Origin: Strongylocentrotus droebachiensis
Lineage: Eukaryota > Echinodermata > Echinoidea > Camarodonta > Strongylocentrotidae
NCBI GenBank assembly: GCA_035222895.1
Contig: JAVYIG010000409.1
Location: 62,001-126,000, forward strand
DNA: 64,000 nt
Direction: 5' to 3'
How positions within the stretch are numbered: the stretch's first letter is position 1; the number at the start of each line of letters is the position of its first letter. The notes under the pieces were generated by a model, which was not told where the DNA came from, searched no databases, and saw nothing but the letters and a program-made list of their open reading frames with translations. Both the position numbers and the translations under genes were made by a program. Below, piece after piece: positions 23,001 through 31,264 of the stretch.

Positions 23001-24093
23001 ATGTCATGTAATATAAAATGCGCGCGGGTCGGTTGATCTCCCAAAAGGAGCGCGAAGGAATTGATATGTTTTATTTGGATAATTATAATACCTACATAAT
23101 AATAAAATCAATTTGAATCCACTGGTTACTTTATTTCTATTTCACTTTATGTTCCCCATTGCTGTAGAAAAGAGGTCAGTGATAGGTAAGTAAACAAATC
23201 ACACGTGTTTGTCGCGGTGTTATAGCGGAGAGCCTTCACACTGAGTAAACACCGCGACAGCAGCGGGACTGTCCCGCTGCTGTAGCTAGGCGTCCCTAGC
23301 GATAGTTTGTGTCGGCGTTATCGCTAGGCGGTGTTATCCCGCGATAGTTTATAACGGGTCCGAGCCTTCACACTGAAGACAACACCGCGACAGCAGCGGG
23401 ACAGTCCCGCTGCTGTCGCGGTGTTTGAGGCCACTGTGAATGGGGTATTAGAGTGATAGAACAAACAAGGGTGAAAATCACTCTGAAAACAAACATTACA
23501 TTTAATAGGACACATTTTAATGTATTTTTTCTTTAAAAATCCTCTGACAAAAAAAAAAAAAAAAAAAAAAACACCCCCAAACAAATAGAAAAGGTGAACA
23601 ATTTTTTGATCACTTATACTCCAAAAGTCTGTGGCAAGCAAAAAGGAACATAACATTACTCATTAGTTACATTTTGAACTTGTTATATTTGAGTTTATAT
23701 TCAATATCTACCGGTATTTAATAAAAGAGCAAAATAGGTGAAGGGGGCAACTTTTAAAAATATGTCAACCGGCACCCCTTCATAATCCCCAGGGAAATAC
23801 ATACTCCTTCCCCCTCCCCCTGGATTTTAAGTCATGAGAACAAGTAAAGTCAGATGAATTGTTGAAAAAATTAATTGCTTACCGCCATCTTTCCAGACGA
23901 GGTAGGAGGAGTACCCCATGGCTGCGTAGAGGGATGTCCAGACGGGGGCAAAGGCTTTCTTGGGCGGGGTCCACCAGGGCTTCTTCAGGGTGTCGTACCA
24001 GGCCATCTTCTCGGGACCCTGGGCCATGCTCGACGCAAAGCCCCCGAGGTTAGGGAGGAATATGGCCCCGGCTATCTTCATGTAGTCAGACAT
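13834..24093 (-). CDS. TSPO: TSPO, mitochondrial translocator protein (3 coding exons)
   Basis: TSPO is a five-helix outer mitochondrial membrane protein that binds cholesterol and porphyrins. Exons 24093-23883, 21653-21547 and 14007-13834 join in phases 1 and 0 to a 163-residue protein (the family is about 155-170). Hallmarks are PNLGGF (14-19), [13 protein letters not shown] (32-44), [21 protein letters not shown] (48-68) and [12 protein letters not shown] in helix 3. A C-terminal cholesterol-recognition CRAC pattern fits L149-x2-Y152-x5-K158, with Lys where the mammalian motif has Arg. All introns are GT-AG. Intron 2 (7.5 kb) contains a complete CR1-like LINE on the opposite strand. It probably shares a divergent promoter region with TDP2. 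Confidence 0.95.
14110..14480 (-). mobile_element. DNA-element-like fragment carrying a captured reverse-transcriptase piece
   Basis: On the minus strand 14461-14219 encodes [21 protein letters not shown] and [13 protein letters not shown], the last being RT motif B-like sequence of a CR1/L2-type LINE. It is followed by CTGCACCTCGCAGTT and an end with GGGTGCGTTTAATACACGAG. The same arrangement recurs at 63414-63840, where an internal part of the RT piece is deleted. The RT differs from the intact LINE at 16213. Confidence 0.65.
15105..16220 (+). CDS. LINE ORF1: PHD-finger, coiled-coil and RRM-like protein
   Basis: 371 residues. A PHD-type zinc finger lies at about 64-116 (C64, C68, C81, C84, C89, C92, C113, C116, with the aromatic core CEKWFC). 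A charged, helix-rich stretch at about 120-215 is likely coiled coil. Then comes an RRM-like fold starting KHNIVVYGL (around 235) and a basic C-terminus with RKHN- and KRRK-type patches. ORF1 proteins of this plan bind LINE RNA and form the retrotransposition particle. The start ATG at 15105 follows a long 5' region; no host gene family matches. Confidence 0.85.
   Translation: MDDLRSKPHTRSSSSSAVNSETQPKILEKPANLKETSATTRSRSQGSHTENDKSRTGGSPGQMCGGACKSQLIRGKDSIECERCEKWFCLKCSALSSEEFGLFTKVNAAHWFCPPCEFKAMEAVKMDQIVEERCQKFLGETQKRLEKLEQMSNGWSKVEELCKRLESDVKEIKSSLTDKQRMEPSDIAQDVLASSVQSIFQDCVKEESEKDKRKHNIVVYGLAENDSEDGKERQYYDTASTRGMLDYLEIEGEVKRVIRLGRRQLDASETNSRPRPVLVEFSKADSSAEAKRKASKLRLGPKDFKELYIQADLTKTERAARNELVKEMKRRKSEGDNNWMIRGEKLVKRKDPPSQPSNKGKQKGPQPFQDA
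16213..19146 (+). CDS. LINE ORF2: apurinic endonuclease and reverse transcriptase
   Basis: 977 residues. The N-terminal endonuclease/exonuclease/phosphatase domain (about 15-245) shows [47 protein letters not shown] and the terminal SDH of [11 protein letters not shown]. The reverse transcriptase (about 470-780) shows [71 protein letters not shown] and the catalytic FADDTK. The C-terminal region ([18 protein letters not shown]) is typical of CR1-like elements. It would nick and reverse-transcribe at the target. All catalytic motifs are present. Confidence 0.93.
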   Translation: MPNTAVNPGNVSDVNSIIHNRHLTCMYSNVDSLLNKKSELEARISVRNPDIIALVEIFPKNLFHPIDDCELQIGGYNMFLPAESQRGVIIYCKKNLQSKQVVFKDSDFMESVWCAISSGSEYFLFGCVYRSPNSSDPNNEALLKLFYEIENSPHTNIFIVGDFNLPKIDWDIPSVPGTGNKFARDFVEVLQNLYLSQLVEEPTRMRDGQKSNVLDLVITNQVDMVDCLVISPPIGKSDHRVLDFRLFLPGGETSVPVTERFAFFKGDYESMRKHGKVKDMFVSTMVQDGDVNTDNDILVHCLEELTAKFIPKVKARNNQQPLWMNNDVRQAIKCKHKAWNRFQKSRSEPDRVSYNIARNEATDKVNIAKKSFERKLTSEIKSNPKSFWRYVQSKNKFRQGIGDLEKPDGTIANDDADKAETLNLFFASVFTKEDLSLVPALDLRICDKQLDTVCFNYENIKKAIMRLDQSKSPGPDNIHNRILKELVDDISRPLAHLFNKSMASGVVCDSWKEANVTPIFKKGDKKKPGNYRPVSLTSSLSKLMETIVRDEIVKYMNENSLFTEEQYGFRRSRSCATQLLNVSETWTKELDNKGSIDCIYLDYSKAFDSVPHARLMKKVEAYGITGNLHRWIKSFLTGRTQRVVINGTPSSASKVVSGVAQGSVLGPTLFLLYVNDIPDIICNTASEVKLFADDTKIFSPIHSSLDGKNLQADLTKLSKWSHQWQLPFNQEKCKVIHYGRRNPCYDYFISDEDTPIPAVEVETDLGVTFDQQLKFSRHVDGVCAAANRKLGIIKRTFSNLDKTGFIHLYKSIIRPRLEYCSTVWHPVLKKDSTKIEKVQRRATRQIHMLRHLSYEKRLKHLNLPSLAYRRHRADMIQIYKIMHGLDELDLAHFFDHPTDNRTRGHRYKIVKKKVYSKLRQGSFSQRCINEWNNLSSVVVESMSLNSFKSNLLKFWSSRKDQYDPEESFACPCSSIAV
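19745..19928. repeat. foldback (inverted-repeat) MITE
   Basis: Arms of about 85 bp pair from TTTCATTCACCTGTTA at the left to TAACAGGTGAATGAAA at the right, with a centre near 19840 (GGACAAGCCTTAATGTTTGTCC). Weaker pairing may extend further out on both sides. Confidence 0.75.
20121..20518 (+). mobile_element. MITE with TTAAAGGTAAAGACCAGT terminal repeats, copy 1
   Basis: Begins TTAAAGGTAAAGACCAGT and ends with the inverted AACTGGTCTTTATCTTTAA. The body matches copy 2 (40994-41368) in reverse orientation, e.g. AATCATGTGAAAGAATATG and CATATACATCTTTCTGTGTA. The TTAA at each end is compatible with piggyBac-type insertion. Confidence 0.8.
20732..20886. repeat. palindromic MITE with (C)CGTTGCACAAA ends
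   Basis: The arms contain ACCATTGATGGTAACTTTGC and its inverse. Each arm itself carries a small palindrome (ACCATTGATGGTAA). The outer ends read CATGGCCTGTTGCATAAA and, reversed, CATGGCCCCGTTGCACAAA. Confidence 0.8.
21387..21533. repeat. short MITE 11 bp from the TSPO exon 2 splice donor
   Basis: Ends GGGGGGCGTTGCACAAAACT and, reversed, GGGTCCCGTTTCACAAAGCC. The same family style occurs at 20732-20886 and 59589-59868. It starts directly downstream of the minus-strand donor at 21546-21545. Confidence 0.65.
21547..21653 (-). CDS. TSPO: TSPO coding exon 2
   Basis: 107 bp, entered in phase 1 after tttgcag and closed by a gtaagt donor. It encodes [17 protein letters not shown], then the conserved [12 protein letters not shown] and HKMGL. 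Confidence 0.95.
21822..23450. mobile_element. 1.6-kb non-autonomous TIR element in TSPO intron 1
   Basis: Terminal inverted repeats TAATACCCCATTCACAGTGG (left) and CCACTGTGAATGGGGTATTA (right) are perfect over 20 bp. Both subterminal regions are packed with GC-rich palindromes built on CCGCTGCTGTCGCGGTGTT. The centre (22100-23150) is CpG-rich without a convincing ORF. Flanking TA could be the target duplication. Confidence 0.85.
23381..23425. repeat. near-uninterrupted GC-rich palindrome (22-bp arms, 1-nt centre)
   Basis: AACACCGCGACAGCAGCGGG then AC, one A, and the exact inverse. It lies in the right subterminal region of the TIR element and could form a cruciform. A related imperfect palindrome is at 23250-23285. 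Confidence 0.9.
23883..24093 (-). CDS. TSPO: TSPO coding exon 1 (N-terminal)
   Basis: The ATG at 24093 opens MSDYMKIAG; the exon ends at donor gtaagc (23882). It contains helix 1, the WWTPP loop and helix 2. This ATG fits the family length and no upstream in-frame extension is needed. Confidence 0.95.
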
Positions 24094-26319
24094 GGTGCAG
24101 GTTGGCTGTCAGCAACTTTTGGATAAAAGGAAAAAGAAGTAATCAACTTGCGTAATTAATATCAATGGAGTAGACTCTAGACTACTAGATCTACATCAAC
24201 AAATTTAAGTGTATTTGTTTTCCTCATTTGTTATGTAGCCAGAAGCCATTGATTTGTATGTACAATAACATGGCATACCAGTTTTGCTCAACACCCACCA
24301 GGCATACACGGCTGACAAATTTTTTCAACCAGTATAAAAACAATTTACAATGAAAATACAATATACAATATACAATATAATGGTTAGGACCCATAAGAAG
24401 CAGAAATCTGCTTGTAATCGGGGCCCTGCGAACAAACAATAACAAGATAATGCACATAAATTAACAATAAAAAGTAAAAGACATTAACATGGTCAGTCCG
24501 TCACCACCCCGCCCCCAGTAATGCCAGTGCCAAAACATAGCCATATCAGCACATCCCAGTCTAAAGCCAAGCACCCATCATCCACCAGCACCTTCATCAT
24601 CTCTGTTTGCTATTAAAAACAAAAACATTAACAAAAGTGATATTATAACGGTACCGTATCAGTAAGCTTAATTCGGTAATTAACTCACAAAGTATTAGTA
24701 ACACTATCAGAGACGTCCAGACACAGCTAGCTCGGACTCGTTCTCCAGCTAAAATTATGTTACAAAACAAAGCAAAGGCGCGCGCGCGGCGCGGGTATAG
24801 CAGTGTGGTATAGGGGTACGGGCTTTGGGTACGGGTCAAACCGTGGCGCGCGCCCACGTGTACTTGTTTACATACTCCCCCACTTCTGTACCCCATGCTA
24901 CCGGCGGGATCGGACGATTCGACTTTGACCGAAGACCATAATTGCTTAACACGTGCCGTAAAGTTTGGCGACAATAGTCAAATTACTGACTAATCGCCAA
25001 TAACTCAAAACACAACAAACAACAACAAACTGCACTCTAGCTCTGTTATGTGTAAATGGATGCCCTCCTGCTCCAGTTCGTGAGACTTTGTCGGGCCGGG
25101 CTGTAGCTGTTCAGAGTTTCTAATTTGGCATTTATATTGGCTACTTATTTACTGTGGCATATTCTGCACCCGTAAGTATTAGATAAAATAGGAATAATTC
25201 TAGTCTACTGTCAGTGTCAGTACTGAACTTCTAAATTTAATTTAGGGTCAGGGCCAGGATAATTCACTCCAGCAATGAGCAAAGGGATAATTAGGCTTAG
25301 GGTCCGTCCAGAAAGTTGGGACACTTTTTGTGACATACCAATAGTAATACCAGAACAGCTAACAGTAACAGGCAGAAGTGAGAAACTATATAGATCTAGA
25401 TCTATGTCTCTATCTAATTTAGAATACCCCACCAATATAGGATTAATGTACCGTACATAAACGTAGACCTAGGGTTATATTATAGGGTTAGGGTTAGGGT
25501 TAACTTATGATTAGGTTTAGTGTTACTTAAAAAGATTAAGTCTTGAAATTTAGCTTCATTGGTGAAGTATTTGGTACCCTACGACTACGAGCGTTTGGTC
25601 AAGTTAAGTGGTGGGGTATTCTAAAGTTGTTCCAACCCGGGTACGATTGATGCATGCTGACTCTTCCTGCACAATCAATAAATACGTCTATTTCATTTAG
25701 CCTTCAGAGCTAGGACTCCGAGGAGGGCATCAAAAACACAAAATTTGTTTAAAACTCCTCCAAGCAACTAGAGCCATTAATTGAACCATTTTCTGTATGT
25801 GAAGACCGAAGTTGAGGCGAAAGACACTTGATATTAAAATCTGTAATTTTATTAAATATGTGAACGTGTCGCCATAATACAAAATACAATGATGCAAGAG
25901 TACCTTGCCGCTGCCTTGATATAACAATGTGAATGGCCGGGTAGCTCGCTGGAGCCTCCCAGTGATGATATTCTATTGGGCACCTTGCTTATACTGCCCG
26001 AATATGAAATGATGCCTATTTAAAATCATTGAGGGGCTGCAGCCTCCAAGGCCAAGCTGCAAATAAGCCTATGAAACGTGTACATCTAAACTAAAATGTA
26101 ATAAATGTCTTTCAAAATAACAAATATATAGGCAAAGGGTTTTCAGAATTCTTATCTAGATGCGTCTCTTTCAGTAATCAAAGCCTCTTTATGATCATGT
26201 TGTGACTTACTCTTATATGGCTTGGAAAAAGTCAAGGTAAAAATATTCCTACCAAAATACCCAAATTGGCCTGATCATTCAAATAAATTATCTGTGAGCC
26301 TACCATTTTTCATGCACAG
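24094..26319. promoter_or_regulatory. divergent TSPO/TDP2 intergenic region
   Basis: TSPO (minus) and TDP2 (plus) start on either side. A CpG-rich block at 24775-24960 (GCGCGCGCGGCGCGGG, and an E-box CACGTG at 24856-24861) is the best promoter candidate. There is a short simple repeat (ATACAATATACAATATA) near 24355-24380. No coding exon could be recognised here, although an acceptor-like site at 26318-26319 implies an upstream, perhaps non-coding, TDP2 exon. Confidence 0.45.
25483..25502 (+). repeat. short interstitial telomere-like repeat
   Basis: Three consecutive TAGGGT units. Probably chance or a relic; a single AGGGTT precedes it at 25471. Confidence 0.6.
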
Positions 26320-26337
26320 AAGCAAGGAGTCTGGAAG

Positions 26338-26468
26338 ATGGCATCATCTCATGGAGGAACGGAAGGTGAAAATACAAACATCTTTCGTTTGATGTCGTGG
26401 AACATTGACGGACTTGATGAGAGGGACACGGAAGAGAGAACAGGGGCAGCGTGTGATACCATATTGAA
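26338..26468 (+). CDS. TDP2: TDP2 coding exon 1
   Basis: Begins at the ATG 18 bp after an acceptor-like AG (26319) and ends in phase 2 at gtaaga. It encodes residues 1-43 with the catalytic MSWNIDGLD. The 18 bases before the ATG are open in frame, so coding could extend upstream. Confidence 0.88.
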
Positions 26469-26772
26469 GTAAGAAATATTTACCTTCTGACAACTTTTCT
26501 TAGGGTTTCACCAGAATAACACAGTGGCGGATCCAGGGGGGGGGGGGGCACAGGGGGTACGTGCCCCCCCGGCCGAAAAAAATATGTTAAAATCAGCCCT
26601 AAATCCGCCCAAAATACACTGAAAAACAGGGGCGTGCCCCCCCCCGGCCAAAAAAAAAAAATAGCCAATGGCTGACCTAAAAAGGTGACCTTACCCCCCC
26701 CCCCCCCTAACGAAGCAAAATGTCAAATTTAAAAATCGTGACCTAAAAAAAAAAAAAAAAAAGTGTCCTCTT

Positions 26773-26819
<47 letters not shown>

Positions 26820-29800
26820 CTTATTCAGCGGCTGGCTGAGTCGTTGCGATTTTTTGGGGACTAAAAAATATTTAAAAAGTGTCCGCTTACCCCCCCCCCC
26901 CCCCCCCCCCCCGCTTATTCAGCGGCTGGCTGAGTCGTTGCGATTTTTTGGGGGACTAAAAAAAATATATATATGTTCACTTTCCCACACGGTGCCCCTC
27001 CTTGTGCCCCCCCGGCAAGAAATTCCTGGATCCGCGCCTGTAACATTGTTAGTTTCATCAACTGTCGGTCTCATGGGCTGTCATTCTTGTCTGAGCCATT
27101 GTAAGTGATACTGCACACATATCATGCTACCAGTTGTGGGTCCAGGGGAAAGGCAGAGGGTATTTCCACCCCCCCCCCCTCCTCCCTCCTTTGCTATTTA
27201 CTGCAATGTGTAGATGATGCTTATGATTAGGCAGTGAACAATACATTTTGATGGGCTTGCCCCTTTGCACATTTTGTTTGCCTTGATCAAGAAAGCTAGC
27301 AAGTTGTGGCAACATTTTCGTCTAATGCTAATGAACCTAGCAATAAAGTTCTCTCTGTCTGTTCTAGCAAGGTTTGAAGGTGAGGAAGAATAAAATCCAC
27401 CCCTAGTTATTTTCCCCTTCCCCCTTTTTTCCACCCATCTTCTTGTATTAATTGATGGTTATGATTGGAGGTGAAACATAGAAGAACCAGAAGCCAGGGA
27501 GGCAATTTAAACAACCAAAACCATTAACTTGGTCCAATTCAAACAATTTTGTAACCTCTCCAGTCTCGATGAATGCATGAACAAATGAAATTTTATGAAC
27601 AAAAATTGTGCTAGACATTGACTCCATATCGTATCCTACTCCAATTTTTTTTTATATGTGGGAATGAAATTATAGGAATCAAATTGCCACAATCAAATGG
27701 CTTTAGATGTGATATTGTCAGAGCTGTGATGTTGAAAGTACACTTTCTATATATCCAAATAGAAACTGAGTAATTTTTTGTATACAATTTTGTTAATGAA
27801 TGTTGTAGAGCTTTATATGATAAAAATTTCCCAAGGGACAAAAGTCACAAAGCTCTATGGCCTTTCTAAAAAAATATCACCTAGATACACCTTGCCTCAT
27901 GAAAAGTATATTTGTTTGTCACTGATGGAGGAATTTTAAATGATTCGCACCCATCCCTCATGCTAAAAAGAGTTGTTTCGTTAAAATAGTGAGACTAAGC
28001 TTGGAATAGACTTCTGTTACAATGTATTATACAAGTGAAGAGTTGTAGATGTTGAATGAATATCCTGAATGTTCCGTTTTTCAGGTTAGCTCCAGACGTG
28101 GTCTTTCTCCAAGAGGTGGTACCCTCAACTCACACTCTCCTCAAGACAAGGCTGTCTTCCAAGTACACCATCCATGCGGCCAACTCTATTGGCTACTACA
28201 CCTGCACGCTGGTGAAGAATTCATCGGAGTGCCGCATCACAAAGAGCTTGGTCCAACCTTTCCCGAACACCACGATGGGCAGGAACCTCCTCATTGTCAA
28301 TGTAAGTTTGGGTTTTGTGCAAAGGGACCGCCCTACTGCTAAGCAAAGATATTGAATCTGAGTAGCCTGTGGCTTCCTTAAAGGTATTACAAAGTTTTCG
28401 GAAATGTTGAGAATTATGTGGATAGTGATTCTTTACAAGTTTGATATATTCGGATGCCCCTGTGGATGTAATATGAGCAGTAGAAAATTTAGCCCCTGAA
28501 ACACTTCTGCTTTCAAGAAAAATTGAATGTAAAAATTAAACTGTGCTCCCTGTAAATTTTGATGAATTTCAAATAGCGCCTACGGCCGTACAATAGTAGC
28601 TACGACCATGAAAATCTCAGAATATGTAGATGTGATATATAATTTCCAAACGGGAATAGCTAATCGATCGATTTTAGTGAAGAAACATTGTTTTATAGGT
28701 TGGTTGGTTGGTTAATAACTTGACCTAATTAATAACTTGACCTTGAGAGGGAGCTATACAACATAAAGAGTTTATTATTTAGAAATTCATGATTTTAGAG
28801 TCGATTTCAACCGCGACAACGATCACTGAATATTGTAGGATCGCATGAGCTTCCAATATGTTCATTTGAACCAAATTCATGACCTATACCTTTAATAGCC
28901 GGTGTTCAAGATGAAACAAATTTTTTAGAATATAACCAAAGTCAAGTTATAACCATTGTCTATCATTGAGGAGTTGCTTTAATTTTATTATACTTTATAC
29001 AACAACAGTAATCAGGATAAAAACTGTTATTGTATAGAGTACATTTCAAGCAATTTATCCTGCCTTCTACCCAGTAAGCACCTGGGTGGAGAGAGGCAAC
29101 TGTAGATATGATGCCTCGTTTAAGGGCGTTTGCACTGGACAGAGATTTGAGCCCTCGTCCATTTGATTGAGCGTCAAAGGAATGAACCACTACAATCCCC
29201 CTAAAGGTTTACTATCGAAAGAAAACTCCCCAAATAATAGTATCATATAATATTTTTTAGGATTTGTTTAACTCGTTGATAGCTTAGGATCTTTTTTATC
29301 TAGTGACAAAAACAAATATTACACTTTGTGCAAACGTCACCTTCTTTAAAGGATGCAATATATCCAGAGAGAGACAGAGAGTGAGAGAGAATTCATAATG
29401 TCAATACAGTTCCTGGAATACAATTTTGACATTAAACAGAGCACCTTTAGCATTATTTTAGAATGGATATGTGCACTTTATAAGTTGACATTATTATTAT
29501 TATTACTAGTATTTGTTTTGGTTTAGACCTGAGAGTCTTGAAAATGATTAGAGAGTGATTGGTTGATTGATTGATTGATTGATTGATTGTTTGTTGATTA
29601 TTATCTGTACATTTGTCATCTATACCCTGCAGGCAAGTTATAAGAACATGTACCTGTCACTCATGAACACCCATCTGGAGAGCACTGGGCCGGCAGCGGC
29701 TGAGCGTCTGCTACAGTTCCAGCAGGCTTTAGGAGAGATGCAGATTCAAGACCCGGATAGAGTTGTCTTCTTTGGAGGTGATACCAATCTTCGAGATAAA

Positions 29801-30813
29801 GAGGTGTGAATATAGTCTCTTCATTTTTTGTTTTCCTTTTAAAGGGATAGTTGAGTTCTGTTGCAGAGGGCGCTACACAAAATATTTTTTAATGAAAAAC
29901 TGAGTGTCAAATTTGAAAGAACATACAATTTAAATGACAAAATCATCTTTGTTTGAACAAAATAAACTGCAACTCAAAGTAAAATTGCATGCGTTTTTGG
30001 CGAGGGACCTGGGAAACTGCCGAGTGGTATGGTAGTGGCAAAAAAATCAAAAAAATCAAAAAAATCAAAACAAAATCAAACAAAATCATAAAAAATCAAC
30101 AACAAAAAAATCAACAAAATTATAAAAAAACATGGCGTCCGAATATTCGAGTATTCGCTTGTGAGCCTGGGAGTGTACTCGGGTACCTCATTACACTGTT
30201 GTGCACAGCCTTACGTAAGGATGCACTAATTGACTGTGGAGCAATTGTGTGTTTTACAACCGTCCATGATGTCATAATCAAATAAAATTTAATTCGATCA
30301 TAGTATGCTGTGTGATGGTGACCCTAACATTAGGTTTTAGATTAAGAAATGTTTGATCTAAAGCTTAACCAGATTGATCTTTTTAGAAGAGGGTGTCCAA
30401 AAAGGGGAAAGGATTGTAAGAATAAACAAGTTTCAAATTTGTGACAATGTTTGGTATTTATGCATTTCTAAATATGGTAATTTTTTTTTTGTGTGTGAAT
30501 ACCCAAGGTTGCAAGCATGCGTGGCCTACCCCCTGGAATCATGGACTTATGGGAAGCTTGCGGAGCCGACAAAAAGACAAAGTTCACCTGGGACACCACA
30601 ACCAACAACAATCTGGACTGGCAATCGGGAAGCTTCAAACCAAAAATCCGCTTTGATCGCCTCTTCCTACGGCCCGCAGCAGGACACTCTACAAACTTAA
30701 GCATAAGTTCCTTCAAGCTTATCGGCAAGGAGAGATTACCAGGCTGTCAACGGTTCCCGAGCGACCACTATGGGATAGTGTGTGACTTCGATATTTTGCC
30801 AGGAGAAGTGTGA
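26338..30813 (+). CDS. TDP2: TDP2, 5'-tyrosyl-DNA phosphodiesterase (4 coding exons)
   Basis: TDP2 removes topoisomerase II peptides from 5' DNA ends in the nucleus, a Mg-dependent step of double-strand-break repair. Exons 26338-26468, 28085-28301, 29633-29803 and 30508-30813 join in phases 2, 0, 0 to 274 residues. The exonuclease-endonuclease-phosphatase fold is complete, with the four catalytic landmarks MSWNIDGLD (N22), FLQEV (E54), GGDTNLRD (D166) and FPSDHYG (H260), spaced as in vertebrate TDP2. THLEST (129-134) is also present. The start ATG has a good context (AAGATGG). The vertebrate protein is about 360 residues with an N-terminal UBA-like domain; that domain is absent here or lies on an unseen upstream exon. 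Confidence 0.95.
26521..27041. mobile_element. MITE with GGATCCAGG/CCTGGATCC ends and long C tracts, in TDP2 intron 1
   Basis: Ends CAGTGGCGGATCCAGG and, inverted, CAGGCGCGGATCCAGG. Inside are C homopolymers, the longest 45 C at 26774-26818. A short internal block is duplicated (TTATTCAGCGGCTGGCTGAG at 26820 and 26913). A diverged relative of the block is at 48610-48680. Confidence 0.75.
28085..28301 (+). CDS. TDP2: TDP2 coding exon 2
   Basis: Follows tttttcag and ends at gtaagt in phase 0. It completes Lys44, then encodes LAPDVVFLQEVV (catalytic Glu54) through MGRNLLIVN116. Confidence 0.95.
29563..29589 (+). repeat. (TTGA)n microsatellite
   Basis: About six TTGA/GATT units just upstream of TDP2 coding exon 3. 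Confidence 0.8.
29633..29803 (+). CDS. TDP2: TDP2 coding exon 3
   Basis: Follows ccctgcag and ends at a weaker gtgtga donor, phase 0. It encodes residues 117-173 with NTHLEST and GGDTNLRDKE (catalytic Asp166). Confidence 0.94.
30508..30813 (+). CDS. TDP2: TDP2 coding exon 4 (C-terminal)
   Basis: Follows acccaag and runs to TGA at 30811-30813. It encodes residues 174-274, with RFDRLFLR and the catalytic histidine in FPSDHYGIV. Confidence 0.95.
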   Translation, partial: VASMRGLPPGIMDLWEACGADKKTKFTWDTTTNNNLDWQSGSFKPKIRFDRLFLRPAAGHSTNLSISSFKLIGKERLPGCQRFPSDHYGIVCDFDILPGEV

Positions 30814-30826
30814 TCTTTTGGTGATA

Positions 30827-30936
30827 GGCTACAAATGCTAATCATTGCGGACGTTTGCTCAATCAATCGGTCAGTAATTTGGCCTACAAATGCAAATCGT
30901 AACGGACGTTTGCTCAATCAATTGGTCAGTCACTTG
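30827..30936 (+). repeat. two tandem 54-bp units after the TDP2 stop
   Basis: Units 30827-30880 and 30881-30936 share CGGACGTTTGCTCAATCAAT and GGTCAGT. The second contains the POU octamer ATGCAAAT (30890). Presumably within the TDP2 3' UTR. Confidence 0.75.
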
Positions 30937-31094
30937 GTCACTGGGACTATGACAATCTGCCTGGAGAAAGCTTTGATGATATCATACAAATAATTCCAAA
31001 TCATTCTAAAACTTGGCTCGATGCAGGATGATACGGTTGATCTCTTGGTTCGTCTTACCTTTGTGTCTATTAAAGCATATCTGCACTTGTTTGG

Positions 31095-31264
31095 CCAGGA
31101 GGGATAAGACCTCCCCGCATGATCACTGACAGGCGGTTATCTCATCAATTCAGCTCTCAATTAACATAAGAAAAAGGGTACCATGGGAGACCATTGGTCA
31201 CCGCTTAGGCTTGTTTGCTATATAGAGGGCGCATGCAGCTATAAGTAGTGCAGTGGAGCTTTAA
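31095..31264 (+). repeat. dispersed repeat, copy of 12417-12590
   Basis: About 170 bp from GGCCAGGAGGGATAAGACC to GTGCAGTGGAGCTTTAA; it matches 12417-12590 in reverse. Confidence 0.65.

Noticed and set aside
25051..25105. Candidate upstream coding exon of TDP2 with ATG at 25060
   Set aside because: Short frame ends at TAG, has no resemblance to a UBA-like domain, and no well-supported donor.
25483..25502. Telomere or chromosome-fusion point
   Set aside because: Only three TTAGGG units; too few for a fusion relic.
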